64,000 nt of DNA from Macrotis lagotis (GCF_037893015.1 NC_133666.1:623602304-623666303), one strand, 5' to 3'. Positions 33,627 through 45,348 are shown, counted from the stretch's first letter. The notes: a model not told the origin generated them from the letters alone. Made by a program: numbers and translations.

Positions 33627-33795
33627 GAGACAGAGAGACAGAGAGACAGAGTCAGAGAAAGAGTCAGAGAGACTGAGACAGAGAGAGTGAGAGTGAGAGA
33701 CAGAGAGAGACAGAGAGAGAGAGACAGCAAGACAGAGAGACAGAGACAGAGAGACAGAAAGACAGAGAGACAGAGACAGAGAGAGAGACTGAGAA
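33238..33795. repeat. Large GA-rich compound microsatellite
   Basis: Successive tracts of (GA)n, (AGG)n, (GGGA)n, (AAGG)n, (GACA)n and GAGACAGA-type units cover about 560 bases of almost pure purine on the plus strand. The long open frames across it on both strands are artefacts of the repeat. Confidence 0.95.
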
Positions 33796-34250
33796 ACTAA
33801 GAGACTGAAAAAAGCCAGGGCCTGACAAGCCCTTGTGCAGTCAGAAATCTTAGATAACTCTGATTTCTCCTTGAACCTTAGAAACCAAATCATTCTTGTC
33901 TTTCAGAGGAAGTAGTAGCCCTTGTAGACAAGGCTATGTGTATGCAAAGGCTTGGCAAAGGATGATTGTAAATTTTAACCCTCTTAGGCATTCTGTTTAC
34001 AGGCTTCTCCCCCCCCCCCCCCGCCCAAGACTGATGGAACTCAGAGAGCTACAATTAGTATGCTTGTGAGACTGCCTCAGACCCCAGAATGTTCTGTCCT
34101 TTGCCTGTCAGATGAGCTCTGGTGCTGCTAGCAAAAGGGAATAGGGACAAGGCCTAGATATGTGATTTCACTGGTATAAGGAATTGCCAGGTGAGCAAAG
34201 TCCCTTTACCAATGCAGGTCAAGGTCTTACAATCTTAGAGAGTGGCCTAA
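33796..34250. other. No gene seen; poly-C at about 34007-34022
   Basis: No repeat or coding segment recognised apart from the C run. Confidence 0.5.
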
Positions 34251-34450
34251 AGCAGAGGTGTCAGACACAACTGGCAGGCAAGATTAAACTGCAGTAGGAA
34301 ACTATTTAAGAAAATAAATAAAAATATAAAAATATAGATAATGTTACATTTTAAAAACAAATCACAAGTGACCTTCCAGGAATTCTGATTAGTGGCTCCC
34401 AATTCTATTAGATTTTGACTGAGAGCTTAAGTCCCACATCCAGGGCCAAA
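34250..34450. mobile_element. hAT-like DNA transposon scrap
   Basis: AGCAGAGGTGTCAGACACA at the left resembles the terminal repeat of dispersed hAT elements; the matching right end is not clear. Confidence 0.3.
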
Positions 34451-37030
34451 AAGGAAGTATATGACACAGTCAAAATTTGAACCCAGGTCTTCTTGACTTT
34501 AAACCTAGCTTCTTAATAGCAACATATAGCATTGCCTCCACACTAGGCAACTACCTTATTTTGATGATACCTTTCCTACCCTCTGTGACAGATTTTTTTT
34601 TATGTAATATTAAAGTGAGCAGATATTCAAGGTACTAATAAAAACAGAGTATAAATCTTCGATTCATGCAACAGAGGAAAAAGTCCCCTAGACCCAATGT
34701 GCTGCAGGTTTCTATGTGTCCCAGACTGTGAAATTTCCTAGGATATATAAAAAGAAGTGCATAGATAACCCAGAAGTAGCGTTCAGCAAATACTTCCTGC
34801 TCTGGACCTCAGTTTTCTCCTCAGTGACATGAGGGAATTGGGCTACATCAATCACTAAGGTCCCTTCAAGATCAAGTATGAACAAATCTGACATAACCCA
34901 CAGAGTACACAGAAACCTCCATATCTGATAAGTGAATGAAAATGACATTTCACATTCTGGATTTTTCACCCCACTCCACATTACCTTGCTAATAATATTG
35001 CTGACTCTGCTTGGGCATCTTCTAAACCTGAACTGAGGCAGAGTCAGTGGGGCTTTTCTCCATGGTGCCAAAATTTAGAGGAATTGTTGATTTAGAATGG
35101 AAAGGACTTTAAAGGTTATTGATTCCAATCCTTTCACTTTACAGATATGAAAAAAAAATGAGGAGCTTAAGACTTCAAGGGTTTCATGCCTAGTGTCTCA
35201 AGAAGGATTTGGATCCATCTCTTGCTAACTTTAAGTCTGATGCTCTTCTATATTATGCAGAATTTGGAAACAAATGATCTTAGGATCTTTTGGGAGAAGT
35301 AGGATAGGTTCTGATCTGCAGTTTTGTTAATGAAGAGAACTCCAAGCATGAAAACTATTAGCAATGTATCTGTAACTTAAGAGTCCTTGATATGGTGATA
35401 TGGCTAGTATGTCTCAGAGACTGGATGGATCCCAGGTCTTCCTGACTCCAAGGTCAACTTCCGATCCTCAACACTACATGCTGATTCTCTAGTTTCCAGT
35501 TAGCAAGACTTTTGATTAAATAGGGACCTGCCAGATAACTGACTTCTTAATTTGTTGATTTTCAGAAGAGCTCCTTCTCAAGCTGCTCTCCTCTTTTTTA
35601 TTGATACCAACATCCCTAGAGGGCAAACATAGCTTTATATAAATCAAGCAGTATTCCACACTACATCTTGTCCTGGGAATCAGGATTGTAAGTGCAACCC
35701 TGCTCTTATCAGTGGTTGCAAAGTCAACTTGATGGGACACTCCCCTCCCCTGGGTTCCTGCCAATTGTTCAGGATCCAAAAGTTAATCCTTGTCACTCTT
35801 TTCTTGAAAGTCCTGCATAGTTTCTACAACAAAAATAAAATACAACCAAAACAAAACAAAACAAAAAAAGATAGAAACATTGTGAGGCAAGGCATCATAG
35901 TGGATTGAAAGATGGTCTTCAAGTCCAAGTGATTTGAATACATAAAGGTTGTGTGCCTTTGATGAAGTCATTAAACTTCCATCAGCCTCCGTTTCATCTT
36001 CTGGAAAAGGAGGATAAGAATGCCTCTTTCACGCAGCTTTTATAAGGATCAAATAAGATAATCTATGAAAAGGTTTTTTAAGACCTATGTAAATATTAAC
36101 CATTATTGGTTTCACCATCATCATCATCATTAGTTTTACCATCATTATAATTTTTCTCACTAGAAATTCTTTATACCAATGAAAGCACAAGCCTATCTTT
36201 ACCTAGCCCTTTACCAAAAGTTCTTCATCAAGGCCTTGATGAAGGCCTCATTTTAGCCTGGTAATGACCCTTGGCTCTTAAAAGCTAATCCTATAGCACA
36301 TATGCTCTGGAAACTAGTATTAAGCTGAAAGTTTAAAGAAACATGTCCTAGGATATACTGTCAGCTTGTTTGTTATCCAAGGACCAGTATGCTTCAGTCT
36401 AAAGATGCTCAGCCACTGATTGGCAGCAGGATTATAAATTTATCACGTTAAGTAATTCAAAGTCATAGAGGGACTTCGATAGGTACTGATGGAGGGACCC
36501 ACCCTTTGCCAACAGTGAAATCATAGATCACATAGATCACAAAAAATGTCATTCTGAAGTAAAACCTCATGTAGAGCTTTAAGAATTTTATGATTTTTAT
36601 TTTATTGAAATCTTTAGTTTTTATAGCATTTTTTATTTTCAAGTAGTCTCCCCACTCTACTCAATAATTCATCCCTTGAAACAAATAATAAAAAGATAAA
36701 AAGGAGGTTCAGCAAAACTAACCAGCAAAGCAATTGTATTTGAGAATATACACATATGCATAACTACATGTGCATGCATGTGTCAATGAATGTATGTATG
36801 CATGTTTTACCTCTCTGTGTGTGTGCATGTCTATATGTTTGTGTTGCTTTATTCTCTATCTATACTTTCCTCCTAGGAAAAAAGGAAGGTATCTCCTCTT
36901 CAGGGAAAAGCTGAGGGCTTCATAGCTTTAGAAAGTGCTTTTTCTCTCAACAACTCTGGAAGTTAGGCAGTGAAAAATATCTTGTTTTGATTTTATTATA
37001 ATCACTGACATTTAAAATCTGCAAAGTACT
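34451..37030. other. No gene seen; MIR-like scrap near 35.09-35.27 kb
   Basis: Read on both strands; open frames are short with no recognisable domain. A TCATCATCATCAT run is at about 36117-36131 and CA/TG-rich sequence near 36.75-36.85 kb. Confidence 0.5.
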
Positions 37031-37034
37031 TTCA

Positions 37035-37064
37035 TTTCATTTGAGTCTCACAGCAATCCTTCAC

Positions 37065-37112
<48 letters not shown>

Positions 37113-37215
37113 CTTTATAGATGGACAACTGAGGCTCAGAGAGATTATGGTAATTTGCCCAGGGTCACACAGCTAAAAAGTGTCAGAGGAAACATTTGAG
37201 CCAGTCTTCTGGCCT
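37035..37215 (-). repeat. MIR-like SINE containing (TTA)n
   Basis: ATGGACAACTGAGGCTCAGAG and TTTGCCCAGGGTCACACAGC are MIR core strings. A (TTA)n tract fills 37068-37109. Confidence 0.7.
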
Positions 37216-37464
37216 CTGAGTCTAGCATGCTGTGAACCCAGAGGGAGGTCTTCCATCACCATGACCAAGTCTCCTAAACTTTGTGGTGTGAATGAGGTGA
37301 CCACTACTGAGATAAATACCCTAAATGCATCCTCCAACCCTTCTTGGCCTCCTCATTATCTCCATCCCCACTGACTGCTTCTAACTCTGCCAATTGGTCT
37401 TCTTCCCATCTCTCTCTCTCTCTCTTCCCAGACCTCTCTTACTGAATGCTGAGTGATGGCAACC

Positions 37465-37680
37465 TCGCAGAGAGAGGCAGCATCATGGAGGAACAGAATT
37501 ATTGGTTTAGCATCAGAGGATCTGAGTTCAAATCTTTATTCTGTTCCTTACTACTTGTGTGACTTTAAACAAGTCCTCTATTGTCTCTGGACATAAGTTT
37601 CCTTATTTAAACTGAAGGGGTTGAATTAGATGATGTTTGGGATGACATTTCAACTCTGTAAATGTTTACCTTAAAGTTCA
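37465..37680 (+). repeat. MIR-like SINE
   Basis: GATCTGAGTTCAAATC, ACTACTTGTGTGACTTTAAAC and TTTCCTTATTTAAACTG follow MIR order. Confidence 0.65.
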
Positions 37681-37704
37681 ATTTAATAAACATTTACTAA
37701 ATGC

Positions 37705-37970
37705 CTTGTTGTTGTTTTCCTTTGTTCTCAAAGAAGTGATGCTATGTCATGCAAATGAATTGGATGATAGTTAGGGGGCCTATGTTCATTTACCAGTCTC
37801 ATTTTCTCCTCTGGAGTCATCTGGGTCCAATAACCAGTTATGGATCAAGGTGACTGGAGATAGCCCTGAGGGGGGACCTTGGCCTTTTTAAGCTAAGGTC
37901 TTTCCCAGGTCTCAATTTGTCTGAGGGAATGGCCATTCAGAGATGATGGCTAGGTAAGAAACAAGGCAAA
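37705..37970 (+). repeat. SINE of the second family, near full length
   Basis: TTTGTTCTCAAAGAAGTGATG start, GAATTGGATGATAGTTAGGG, GAGTCATCTGGGTCCAATAA, GGCCTTTTTAAGCTAAGGTC and CCCAGGTCTCAATTTG modules in order. This is the best copy for reading the family layout. Confidence 0.7.
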
Positions 37971-38099
37971 AAATGGTCTCTTTAATCTAGTCAAAAGAAT
38001 CAGTCTGGAAGACCCTCAGAATTTCTGGACAAAAGCATTATGTGACTGACACTATGCTTGACACTGGGGATATAAAGAAACAGAAATGGACACAAAGTT

Positions 38100-38103
<4 letters not shown>

Positions 38104-38153
<50 letters not shown>
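38104..38153. repeat. (GA)n microsatellite
   Basis: About 25 uninterrupted GA units. Confidence 0.95.
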
Positions 38154-38155
<2 letters not shown>

Positions 38156-39198
38156 CTGTCCTCAAGAAGTTTACATTTTAATCCTATGACAAATTCCAGT
38201 GCTCACTTCCTCCCTTTTCTGCTGTGGTAGGGGATAATAGAAATGAAATATCCACTATACTGTTAAGATAGTTAATGGTTCCCTTGGCTTTACTGAAGGA
38301 AATCCCCCCTATCCTATCTACTTTCTTTTCTACTTTCATTATAATGGATAGTTTTCTCGGTAGGAGAGGGAATTGAACATTTTTAGAAATGAAAGTAATT
38401 TTGAAATAAAAACTTTGCAATGAAGAACCAATAAAATAAACCAAATAAAAGCACACAAACCCCCTAACGCTCAAAAGCAATGAATGACAAATTCTTCCCA
38501 AAACTAAGGTAGGCCCAAGATGCTTTTATTTACCCAGATGTCTCTCATGACCTCTAGTTAGCAACAACTGGATGTTCCAGAAGCCTGATATTGGCACATT
38601 GGAGTATAGATAACTTAGCTTATTGATTGTTTTATATAACAAATACCACTTCCTCAGTCAAAATGATGAGGGCTGTTTGACATGAAGCTGGTCCTACAGG
38701 CTCACTGACATCTCCTTGTGAGTCCTATTCTGTCATATCCATAGAACACATCTTCCCTTCCCAGAGAGATTTTGTCAGAGACACAAGACCCAAATTATTA
38801 AGAATATCCCTGACCCAGAAGTTCACAAAGAAATCCTATTTTATTTTTAGCAGCTTAGAAATATCAACTCTTGCCTTGAGTGAGTTTGATTCTTGACACA
38901 CTGAAGCTCTGAGATGGTTAATTGCATCATCCTGACTCACAGTCCCCTCATCCCAGTATGACCAATGTCTAGTTCCTGTAACATGCCTGGCCTTGGCAAT
39001 GGGACATGGGGGAGGAGGGAACTCTCTCTGGCACAAAGGACACATAGCAAGGTTTCTAAGCTGCTTTTGTGTCCAGACCTCTCTGGCAGCAGTCTGAGGA
39101 AGCTCGTGGACCTACCCTCAATATTAAGTGCATAAATTAATTAAGTAAATCAATTGTATTGAAATAGTAATGAAAGCATTCTTTTAAAAAACAATTCC
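38154..39198. other. No gene seen
   Basis: Open frames at 38184-38501 and 38836-39045 (minus) show no domain or splice support. Confidence 0.5.
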
Positions 39199-39199
39199 T

Positions 39200-39358
39200 T
39201 AGGGTCTGCTAGGTGGTGTAGTGGATAAAGCACCAGCCTTGGAGTCAGGAGTACCTGAGTTCAAAACCAGCCTCAGACACTTTATAATTACCTAGCTGTG
39301 TGGCCTTGGGCAAGCCACTTAACCCCATTTGCCTCGCAAAAACCTAAAAAAAACAAAC
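39200..39358 (+). repeat. CORE/MAR1-like SINE
   Basis: GTCTGCTAGGTGGTGTAGTG to an A-rich tail. Flanking AATTCCTTAG / AGTTCCTTAG suggests a short target duplication. Confidence 0.85.
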
Positions 39359-39439
39359 CAGTTCCTTAGTTCCTGAGATATGTTCTCTTGAAAAACAATT
39401 CCAAGGGTCCCCAGACACCCTATAGTTTAGAAATGCCTT

Positions 39440-40010
39440 AACCCAGTATTTAAAACTCTCCAGAATTGCGTTTTTGCCCACCTTATCTGACTTATTTCAT
39501 AATATTGCTTCTTTCAAACTTTACTTTCCAACCCAAATGAACTATTAGTTGTCTCCTATTCTCTTCTTGCCTTCCTTGGGTTCTGTGAAGTGACTCATGC
39601 TGCTCTCCTTCCCCCATGCCTGGAAACATTCCTTCCTTACTGCTTCCTGTCAAAGTTCCTCTCTTCTTTAAAAGCCCAGTCTCTATTCTCCTCCCTAAAG
39701 CTTTTCCTCATCCATTCATGTATAGGTCTCCCCCTCTTTCTAGTCCAGGTCATTCTCATTCTGCTCTTCTTCCTCCTCTTTATTTTCCTACTCCTCTTCT
39801 TCTTCCTCCAATTTTCTTAGAGTGCTTTTTATCTCTCTTTTGGTGTAGTCTCTTTCACTTCCTATCTTATAAAATATTTATTGTAATTCTATTTTGTCCT
39901 CTTTAGTTAAGTTCCTTGAAACTGTGCTTTTGTTTTTCCATCTCTACATTTCCAAGGCCTAGAATGGCACTTGGCAGATAACAGACAATTAATAATTGTT
40001 TTTAATTGAA
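39440..40010 (-). repeat. L2 fragment, antisense
   Basis: CCATGCCTGGAAACATTCC, AAAGCCCAGTCTC and a tail with TAGAATGGCACTTGGCA match L2 strings. C/T-rich open frames here are incidental. Confidence 0.5.
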
Positions 40011-40139
40011 CTTGAAGAGGGTTTAGTCAGTATCAAATAAAGTCAATCAGTCAGAAAACAATTATTAAACTCCTATTGTGTGCCAAACACTGGACGTAGA
40101 CACTGGTAATTTGAAAACAAAAAAGAATTAGTCTTTGCT

Positions 40140-40425
40140 TTCAGTCTATGGAAGCAACAGTTAGATGATATAGTGAATAGAGCACCAGACCTAGAGACAG
40201 AAAGATCTGAGTTCAAATTTGACCTCAGACTCTTGGCATTTAAACCTGATTGACTCTCATCCAGGGCCATCTCTCTTCCTGATCCATATCTGAGTACTGG
40301 ACCCAGATGACTCTGAGGGGGAAGTGAGATAGGCTGGTGTCATGGTCCCTGTCACACAGATCCAATTCACTTGCTTTGTATAACATCACCCTTTGAGAAT
40401 AAAGAACAAACATCATCATCTTCTT
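40140..40425 (-). repeat. SINE of the second family, antisense
   Basis: Ends in CCCTTTGAGAATAAAGAACAAAC, the complement of the family start, and contains ACCCAGATGACTCTGAGGG. Confidence 0.55.
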
Positions 40426-40934
40426 CAGGGAAGGATCATATACACACATAGTGGACTTAGGGGAAAAGGGATTTGGGCTTATGATTTTATTGATCTAAGT
40501 ACTCTCAGTGAGGAAATCCTTCCACCATTGTAGATTGATTTCCTACTTTGCAACTGTAACTCGTAGAAAGTTGCCAAGACTAAGGAGTTAAAAGACTTTT
40601 CTCAGTCACAAAACCAATATGGGTCACACATCTGACTTGAATCAATGGCTTCTTGATTCTGTCATTCTACAAGGCTGCCTCCCTTTTTAATGTCGGGAAA
40701 GATCAGGAAAAACTTCTTAAGACACTTGGTTGGAAAGAATTAGATTTTCTAACAGGAATAGGTAAGGAGGGAATGCATTTCAGGTATGCAAGAGAACCTG
40801 TCAAAAACCCAGAAAGAGACAGGATGGAATTGTATAGAGAGGTCAGGGAATAGCTCAGTCCCAGAGACCAAACAAATCTGTCAGGACAGAAGAAGCCTTT
40901 GGGGAGCATCCAGGCAGCAGGGCAGACAGGAGGG
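40426..40934. other. No gene seen
   Basis: Nothing recognised beyond MIR-like scraps near 40.50-40.65 kb. Confidence 0.5.
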
Positions 40935-41160
40935 TCAATTATCTTTAATTTAGAAAAAAAACTGATATCTTATTGTCTGATCTTGCTATCTCTTATACTT
41001 TATGTTTCTTCCTTAAGGATATGATTTCTCTCTCATCACACTCAATTTTGATCAATGTATACCATAGAAAAAATGTAAAGACTGACAAATTGCCTTCTGT
41101 GGAGATTAGGGGGGAAATTGTAAAACTCAAAATAAATAAAATATTTAATTTAAAAAAAAG
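40935..41160 (+). mobile_element. L1 3' end, sense
   Basis: GATATCTTATTGTCTGATCT, AAGGATATGATTTCTCTCTC and a final A-rich tail are the reverse complement of the L1 3' UTR at 47.6 kb. Confidence 0.75.
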
Positions 41161-41820
41161 ACTTCCCCTATGAGTGACTTTTTCATTGATTTCTTCTTCC
41201 AACATGGTATTGTTATCATCTTTATCTGAAAAGTAGTTATCTATAGTGAGTGCTCTTTTGGCTTTTTTGCTCATCTCTGTTATTTTAGCTCTGTTCCTGG
41301 AGTAAATGAAGAATATATCCAAGCTTTTCAATTCTGGGTTTGGGATCTGATCCCTGGCTTGTTGTTGGCCAAACAGTTGCCTATGCAGTACAGGTCTTGC
41401 CTTTGCAGAGTTTAATTTCTTCCTTTGTGTCCAGGTTCTGACTTTAGTAGTGATTTGTTCCCAACCCAATCCTGTCTTTTGCCCTGGTGTTCCCAGGGTT
41501 CAGACTTTGGGACCTGCCCTGCTGGCTTACTATCTAGCTACCTGGACCTATGCTGTTGTCAGGCTATTGTGAACTGGACTGAATTGTGTCTAAAAGCCTC
41601 CCCCTGGATTTCTCAATCTCCTTGCCTAGCTGGCTTTACTTACTCTTTTCCCCCAAAGTGACAGACCTTCACTTAAAATCCTCCACTAGGGTTACCCCTG
41701 AAAACTTCTTTGGATCTTCTCTTTTTCTTGTTGGAAGGTTTCATCTAGCTTTGGTAGGGAAAACTCCAGAAGCATGCTAGCTTCATGCTACTGCTTTCCA
41801 AAGCCTCAACTGACCTACAT
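41161..41820 (-). mobile_element. L1 5' UTR and ORF1 start, antisense
   Basis: The minus strand has long UTR-like sequence, then an ATG at about 41268 reading MSKKAKRALTIDNYFS and an acidic D/E-rich stretch, the beginning of ORF1. It is cut where it meets the sense L1 3' end. Confidence 0.65.
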
Positions 41821-41849
41821 ACTTAGTAGACCCATCTGTAAACCATGCA

Positions 41850-42195
41850 TGTTTCTTTTTTTTAATCTTTTGAAAGATTTCATTTAAATAAAGTATAAGG
41901 GATAACAAAATGACATTATAAGAACATTTTTTTTTCTAAATTGAAGGTAATAGTCTTTGGTCTTTGTTCAAACTCCACAACTCCCTCTCTGGAAACAGAT
42001 GGTATTCTCCATTGCAGATGGCCCAAAATTCTCCCTGATTGTTGCACTGATGGAATGAGCAAGTCCATCAAGGATGATGGTCATCCCCATGTTGCCGTTA
42101 GGGTGCACAATGTTCTCCTGGTTCTGCTCATCCCACTCAGCACCAGTTCATGTAAATCCCTCCATGTTTCCCTGAATTCCCATCCCTCCTGGATT
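41850..42195 (-). mobile_element. L1 3' UTR, antisense
   Basis: Contains TGTTGCACTGATGGAATGAG and CCATGTTGCCGTTAGGGTG, same orientation and order as the L1 3' UTRs at 32.0 and 47.8 kb. The break at about 42195 is sharp. Confidence 0.75.
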
Positions 42196-42522
42196 CTTTT
42201 TTTTTCTTTTTGGTTAATATGACTTTATATATTACTAAAAAATCCTTGTTTAAGAGTAAACATAATACCCACTCCCCCACAAAAATATAGAACCTCATGA
42301 GAAATAAAGTAAGAGAAAAAAATGTTTCTGTGTTCTGATACCATCAACTCTGTCTCAGCTGAATCATAGTCTTTATCATAAGTGCATCACAGAAGTTACT
42401 TCCATGTTTTTCCACAGTTGCTGTTGCTGATTCTAATTCCCTCCATTCATTCCTCCCCCACTACCATCTATCATATTCTTCCTCTCCTTTCACTCTGTCC
42501 CTCTTCAAAAATGTGCTGTGGG

Positions 42523-42660
42523 GCAGCCAAGTAGTATCAGAGACAGAGCACCAGCCCTGGGGCCAAGAGGCCCCAAGCCCACATACCACCCCAGAGATTC
42601 AGCAACCACCTGGCCCCATGGTCCCAGACAGGCCACCCAATCCCAACACCTTGCAAAAAG
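42523..42660 (+). repeat. Unusually diverged CORE/MAR1-like SINE
   Basis: Begins GGGGCAGCCAAGTAGTATCA and ends CACCTTGCAAAAAG, so the ends match the family, but most internal T positions have become C (for example CCAAGCCCACATACCACC against the usual GAGTTCAAATCCAGCC). Flanking L1 sequence is not altered in the same way. Confidence 0.65.
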
Positions 42661-43341
42661 TAAAAAAGAAAATATGTTATATCTGATTATCCTCTCCTAT
42701 CATCTAACCTCTCCTCTATCAGCCACATCCCCCCATTTCCTCCTGTCCCCCTTCTCTCTTTTTTTTACCCTAGATGTCTATACCCTATTGAGTATATATG
42801 CTGTTTCCTGTCTGAACCATTTCTGATGAGAGTGAAGGTTCCCTCATTCCCCCTCACCTTCCTCCTTCCATATCATTGCAAAAAATATATCTTTTATATA
42901 AGATATCTTAGCCTTTTCCACCTCTCCGTTCTCTTACTCCCCATACATTTCCCTTTTAGCCATTGACTCCATTTTTTACAATATATTATATCTTCAAATT
43001 CAGCTCTTTCCTGTGCTTCATCTATAAAAGCTCCTTCTACCCACTGTATTAAATGGGAAGGTTCATATGAGTATTATCAGTATCATTTTTCTATACAGGA
43101 ATACATGCAGTTCATCATCATTAAGTCCCTCATAATTTACCTTTCTGCTCCACTCTCTATGCTTCACCTGAGACCTATACTTGAATGTAAAACTTTTTGT
43201 TCCGCTCTGGTCATTTTAACAAGAACATTTGAAATTCCCCTATTTCATTGAAAGTCCATCTTTCCTCCTGGAAGAGGATGTTCAGTTTTTCTGGGTAGTT
43301 GATTCTTGGTTGCATTACGAGCTCTTTTATCTTCCAGAATG

Positions 43342-43780
43342 TGAGTACACAGGCTATTCTAACAGTCATGATACAAATCATCTCCAAGTAAACCACCACC
43401 TGGACAGTCTCAGGAGCTGGCTTGCAGCCCTGAGAGATAGGGTGAGCTAAAGTCCTTGGGAGCCAGAGTCCTTGGGAGCTGGACATTCCGCCCCACTGAC
43501 CAAGGGCACTAGACACAGCTGTGCCTTATCATCTCCTCCCTAATGTACCCCCCTATCCTGTAATGCAAGATGCTGCTCGTACACACTGCTTGTAACCCTC
43601 ACAATTACCTCATTATTCTTTGTTCTACCCTGGGAGACCTAACAGTATATATGTAATAGCTAAGCAATAATAAAATTGACCTGTAGGCATAAGGCAGTAG
43701 TGGCTTTACTCCTTATTCTCAGCTCCCCTCCTGGAGGGAGGTCACCTCTGTGGGCACTAAGGAAGCAAGCCACAACACCA
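43342..43780 (+). mobile_element. Solo LTR inserted in L1 ORF1
   Basis: A 439-bp block beginning TGAGTACACAGG and ending CACAACACCA interrupts L1 ORF1. It is flanked by GAATG (43337-43341) and GAATA (43781-43785), an imperfect 5-bp target duplication. Inside are a TATATATG box at about 43646 and AATAAA at 43669-43674 on the plus strand. TG...CA ends, size and signals fit a retroviral LTR. No internal ERV sequence is attached on the same strand. Confidence 0.75.
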
Positions 43781-45039
43781 GAATATTATATTCCAAGCCC
43801 TATGAGCCCTTAATGTTGAAGCTGCTAAGTCCTGTGTGATCCTGACTGTAGCTCCTTCTTCCTACTTGTAATATTTTCTCTTTGACTTGGGAGTTCTGGA
43901 ACTTTGTTATAATATTCCTGGGGGGTGGGGGTGGGGGGTTGGATCTCTTTCCAAGGAAGATGGGTGGATTCTCTCAATTTCTATTTGGCTCTCTGCTTCT
44001 AGGATATCAGGGCAATTTTCCTGTAGGAAATCTTTAAAAATGAGGTCAAGGGTCTTTTCCTGATCATGATTTTCAGGTATCCCAATAATTTTTAAAATAC
44101 CTTTTCCTGAATCTGTTTTCCAGATCAGTTGTTTTTTCAATGAGAAGTTTCACATTTTCTTCTTATTTTTCATTCTTTTGTTGTCGAGGTATTTCATCTT
44201 GATTTCTTGAGTCATCAGGTTCCTTTAGCTCCATTCTACATCTGAAGGATTTTTTTTTCTTCTGAGAGCTTTCTTATCTCCTTTTCCATCTGACCAATTC
44301 TGCTTTTTAAATCATTCCTCTTCTCAATAACTTTTTGAACTATTTTATCCATTTGACCTAAGCTGGTTTTTAGCATGTTATTTTCTTCCACATTTTTTGG
44401 ATCTCCTTGACTAAGCTGCTCACTTCATTTTCATGTTTTTCCTACATTTCTCTCATTTCTTTTCCCAATTTTTCTTCTATCTCCCTTACTTGATTTTCAA
44501 AATCTTTTTTGAACTCTGTTGTAGCCTGAGTCCAACTTCTATTTTTCTTGGAGTCTTTAGATGCAGAAGCTTGTACTTCCTCATCCTCAGAGTATTTTGA
44601 TCCTCCTTGGGATCATAAATAAAGTGTTTGTCATTGGTCAGGTTCCTTTTTTTCTCTTTATTCATTTACCCAGCCTATGCCTGGTTTTGGGGTGCTTCTG
44701 AGCTTTTGAGTTATTTTGGGACACCCCAATGAGGACCTCATTATGTGAGGCTCTGACTGCTCTCCTGGCCTATGAATGACCACAGGTGCACCCCTCTGCC
44801 ATGGGGTTGATGGGGGGGTCCCTGTTCTATGGGGGCCGAGACTACAATCAGGACCTGAATGTGTGCTGGGGGACCTATCCCGAGCCTTCGCCTGGATACA
44901 TACCTTTCCCTGGTCTTCAGGTCTAATCAGGGGAAAACCCATTCCCTGCCCCATAACTTCGTCCCAGATTAATCTCAAATTAATCTGAGGAAGTCCAGCT
45001 CTTCTCCCTATTAAGGGAGGCCAGGCAGAAATTCCCTTT

Positions 45040-45057
45040 GCCCCACGTTGGGTGCCA
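45040..45057 (-). promoter_or_regulatory. Primer-binding site, lysine-tRNA type
   Basis: The minus strand reads TGGCACCCAACGTGGGGC, 17 of 18 identical to the complement of the tRNA-Lys(1,2) 3' end used by betaretroviruses. It is in the wrong place, after the reverse-transcriptase start instead of before gag. Confidence 0.7.
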
Positions 45058-45240
45058 GCTTTCTTTTTTATTACAAATACTGGAGAATTATAAGGGCTGG
45101 TGGTAGGCTCAATTCTGTGTTGTAACAATAATTCCTTAACTATATCTTTTAATGCGGTGAGCTTCTCCATAGAAAGGGGCCACTGTTCCACCCACACAGG
45201 GTTATCACTACTCCAAGTAATCTTTGAGCAGCTCACCATA
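45058..45240 (-). pseudogene. ERV reverse transcriptase start
   Basis: The minus strand reads PVWVEQWPLS, HRIEPTTSPYNSPVFVIKKK, the N-terminal fingers of a betaretrovirus-type reverse transcriptase. The sequence then passes directly into the primer-binding site, so only about 60 codons remain. Confidence 0.75.
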
Positions 45241-45348
45241 ACAGTAGCCCCTAGGAGTTTGTTGCCAAATGTTCAGGGGTGGTAAGATACAATTGTTACT
45301 GATGTAACAAATCTCTACCCCACAGGACAGAGCCTAGTCCCCTAATCT

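Larger units (their letters stand above)
42196..44660 (-). mobile_element. L1 ORF1 and inter-ORF region, antisense, interrupted by SINE and LTR
   Basis: C/T-rich inter-ORF sequence (42.2-43.2 kb) is followed, going upstream on the minus strand, by ORF1: the RNA-binding domain (reads ILKIIGIPENHDQEK near 44.06 kb) and coiled-coil (44.2-44.6 kb). It is interrupted by the SINE at 42523-42660 and the LTR at 43342-43780. Not translatable. Confidence 0.7.

Noticed and set aside
33149-33893. Long open frames (up to 240 codons) of Ser/Leu or Arg/Glu/Gly repeats
   Set aside because: They lie in a purine-only microsatellite mosaic; every frame is open because the units contain no stop codons.
40935-41820. 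Interpretation as a twin-primed L1
   Set aside because: Twin priming puts the inverted 5' part before the sense 3' part on the same strand; here the order is reversed.
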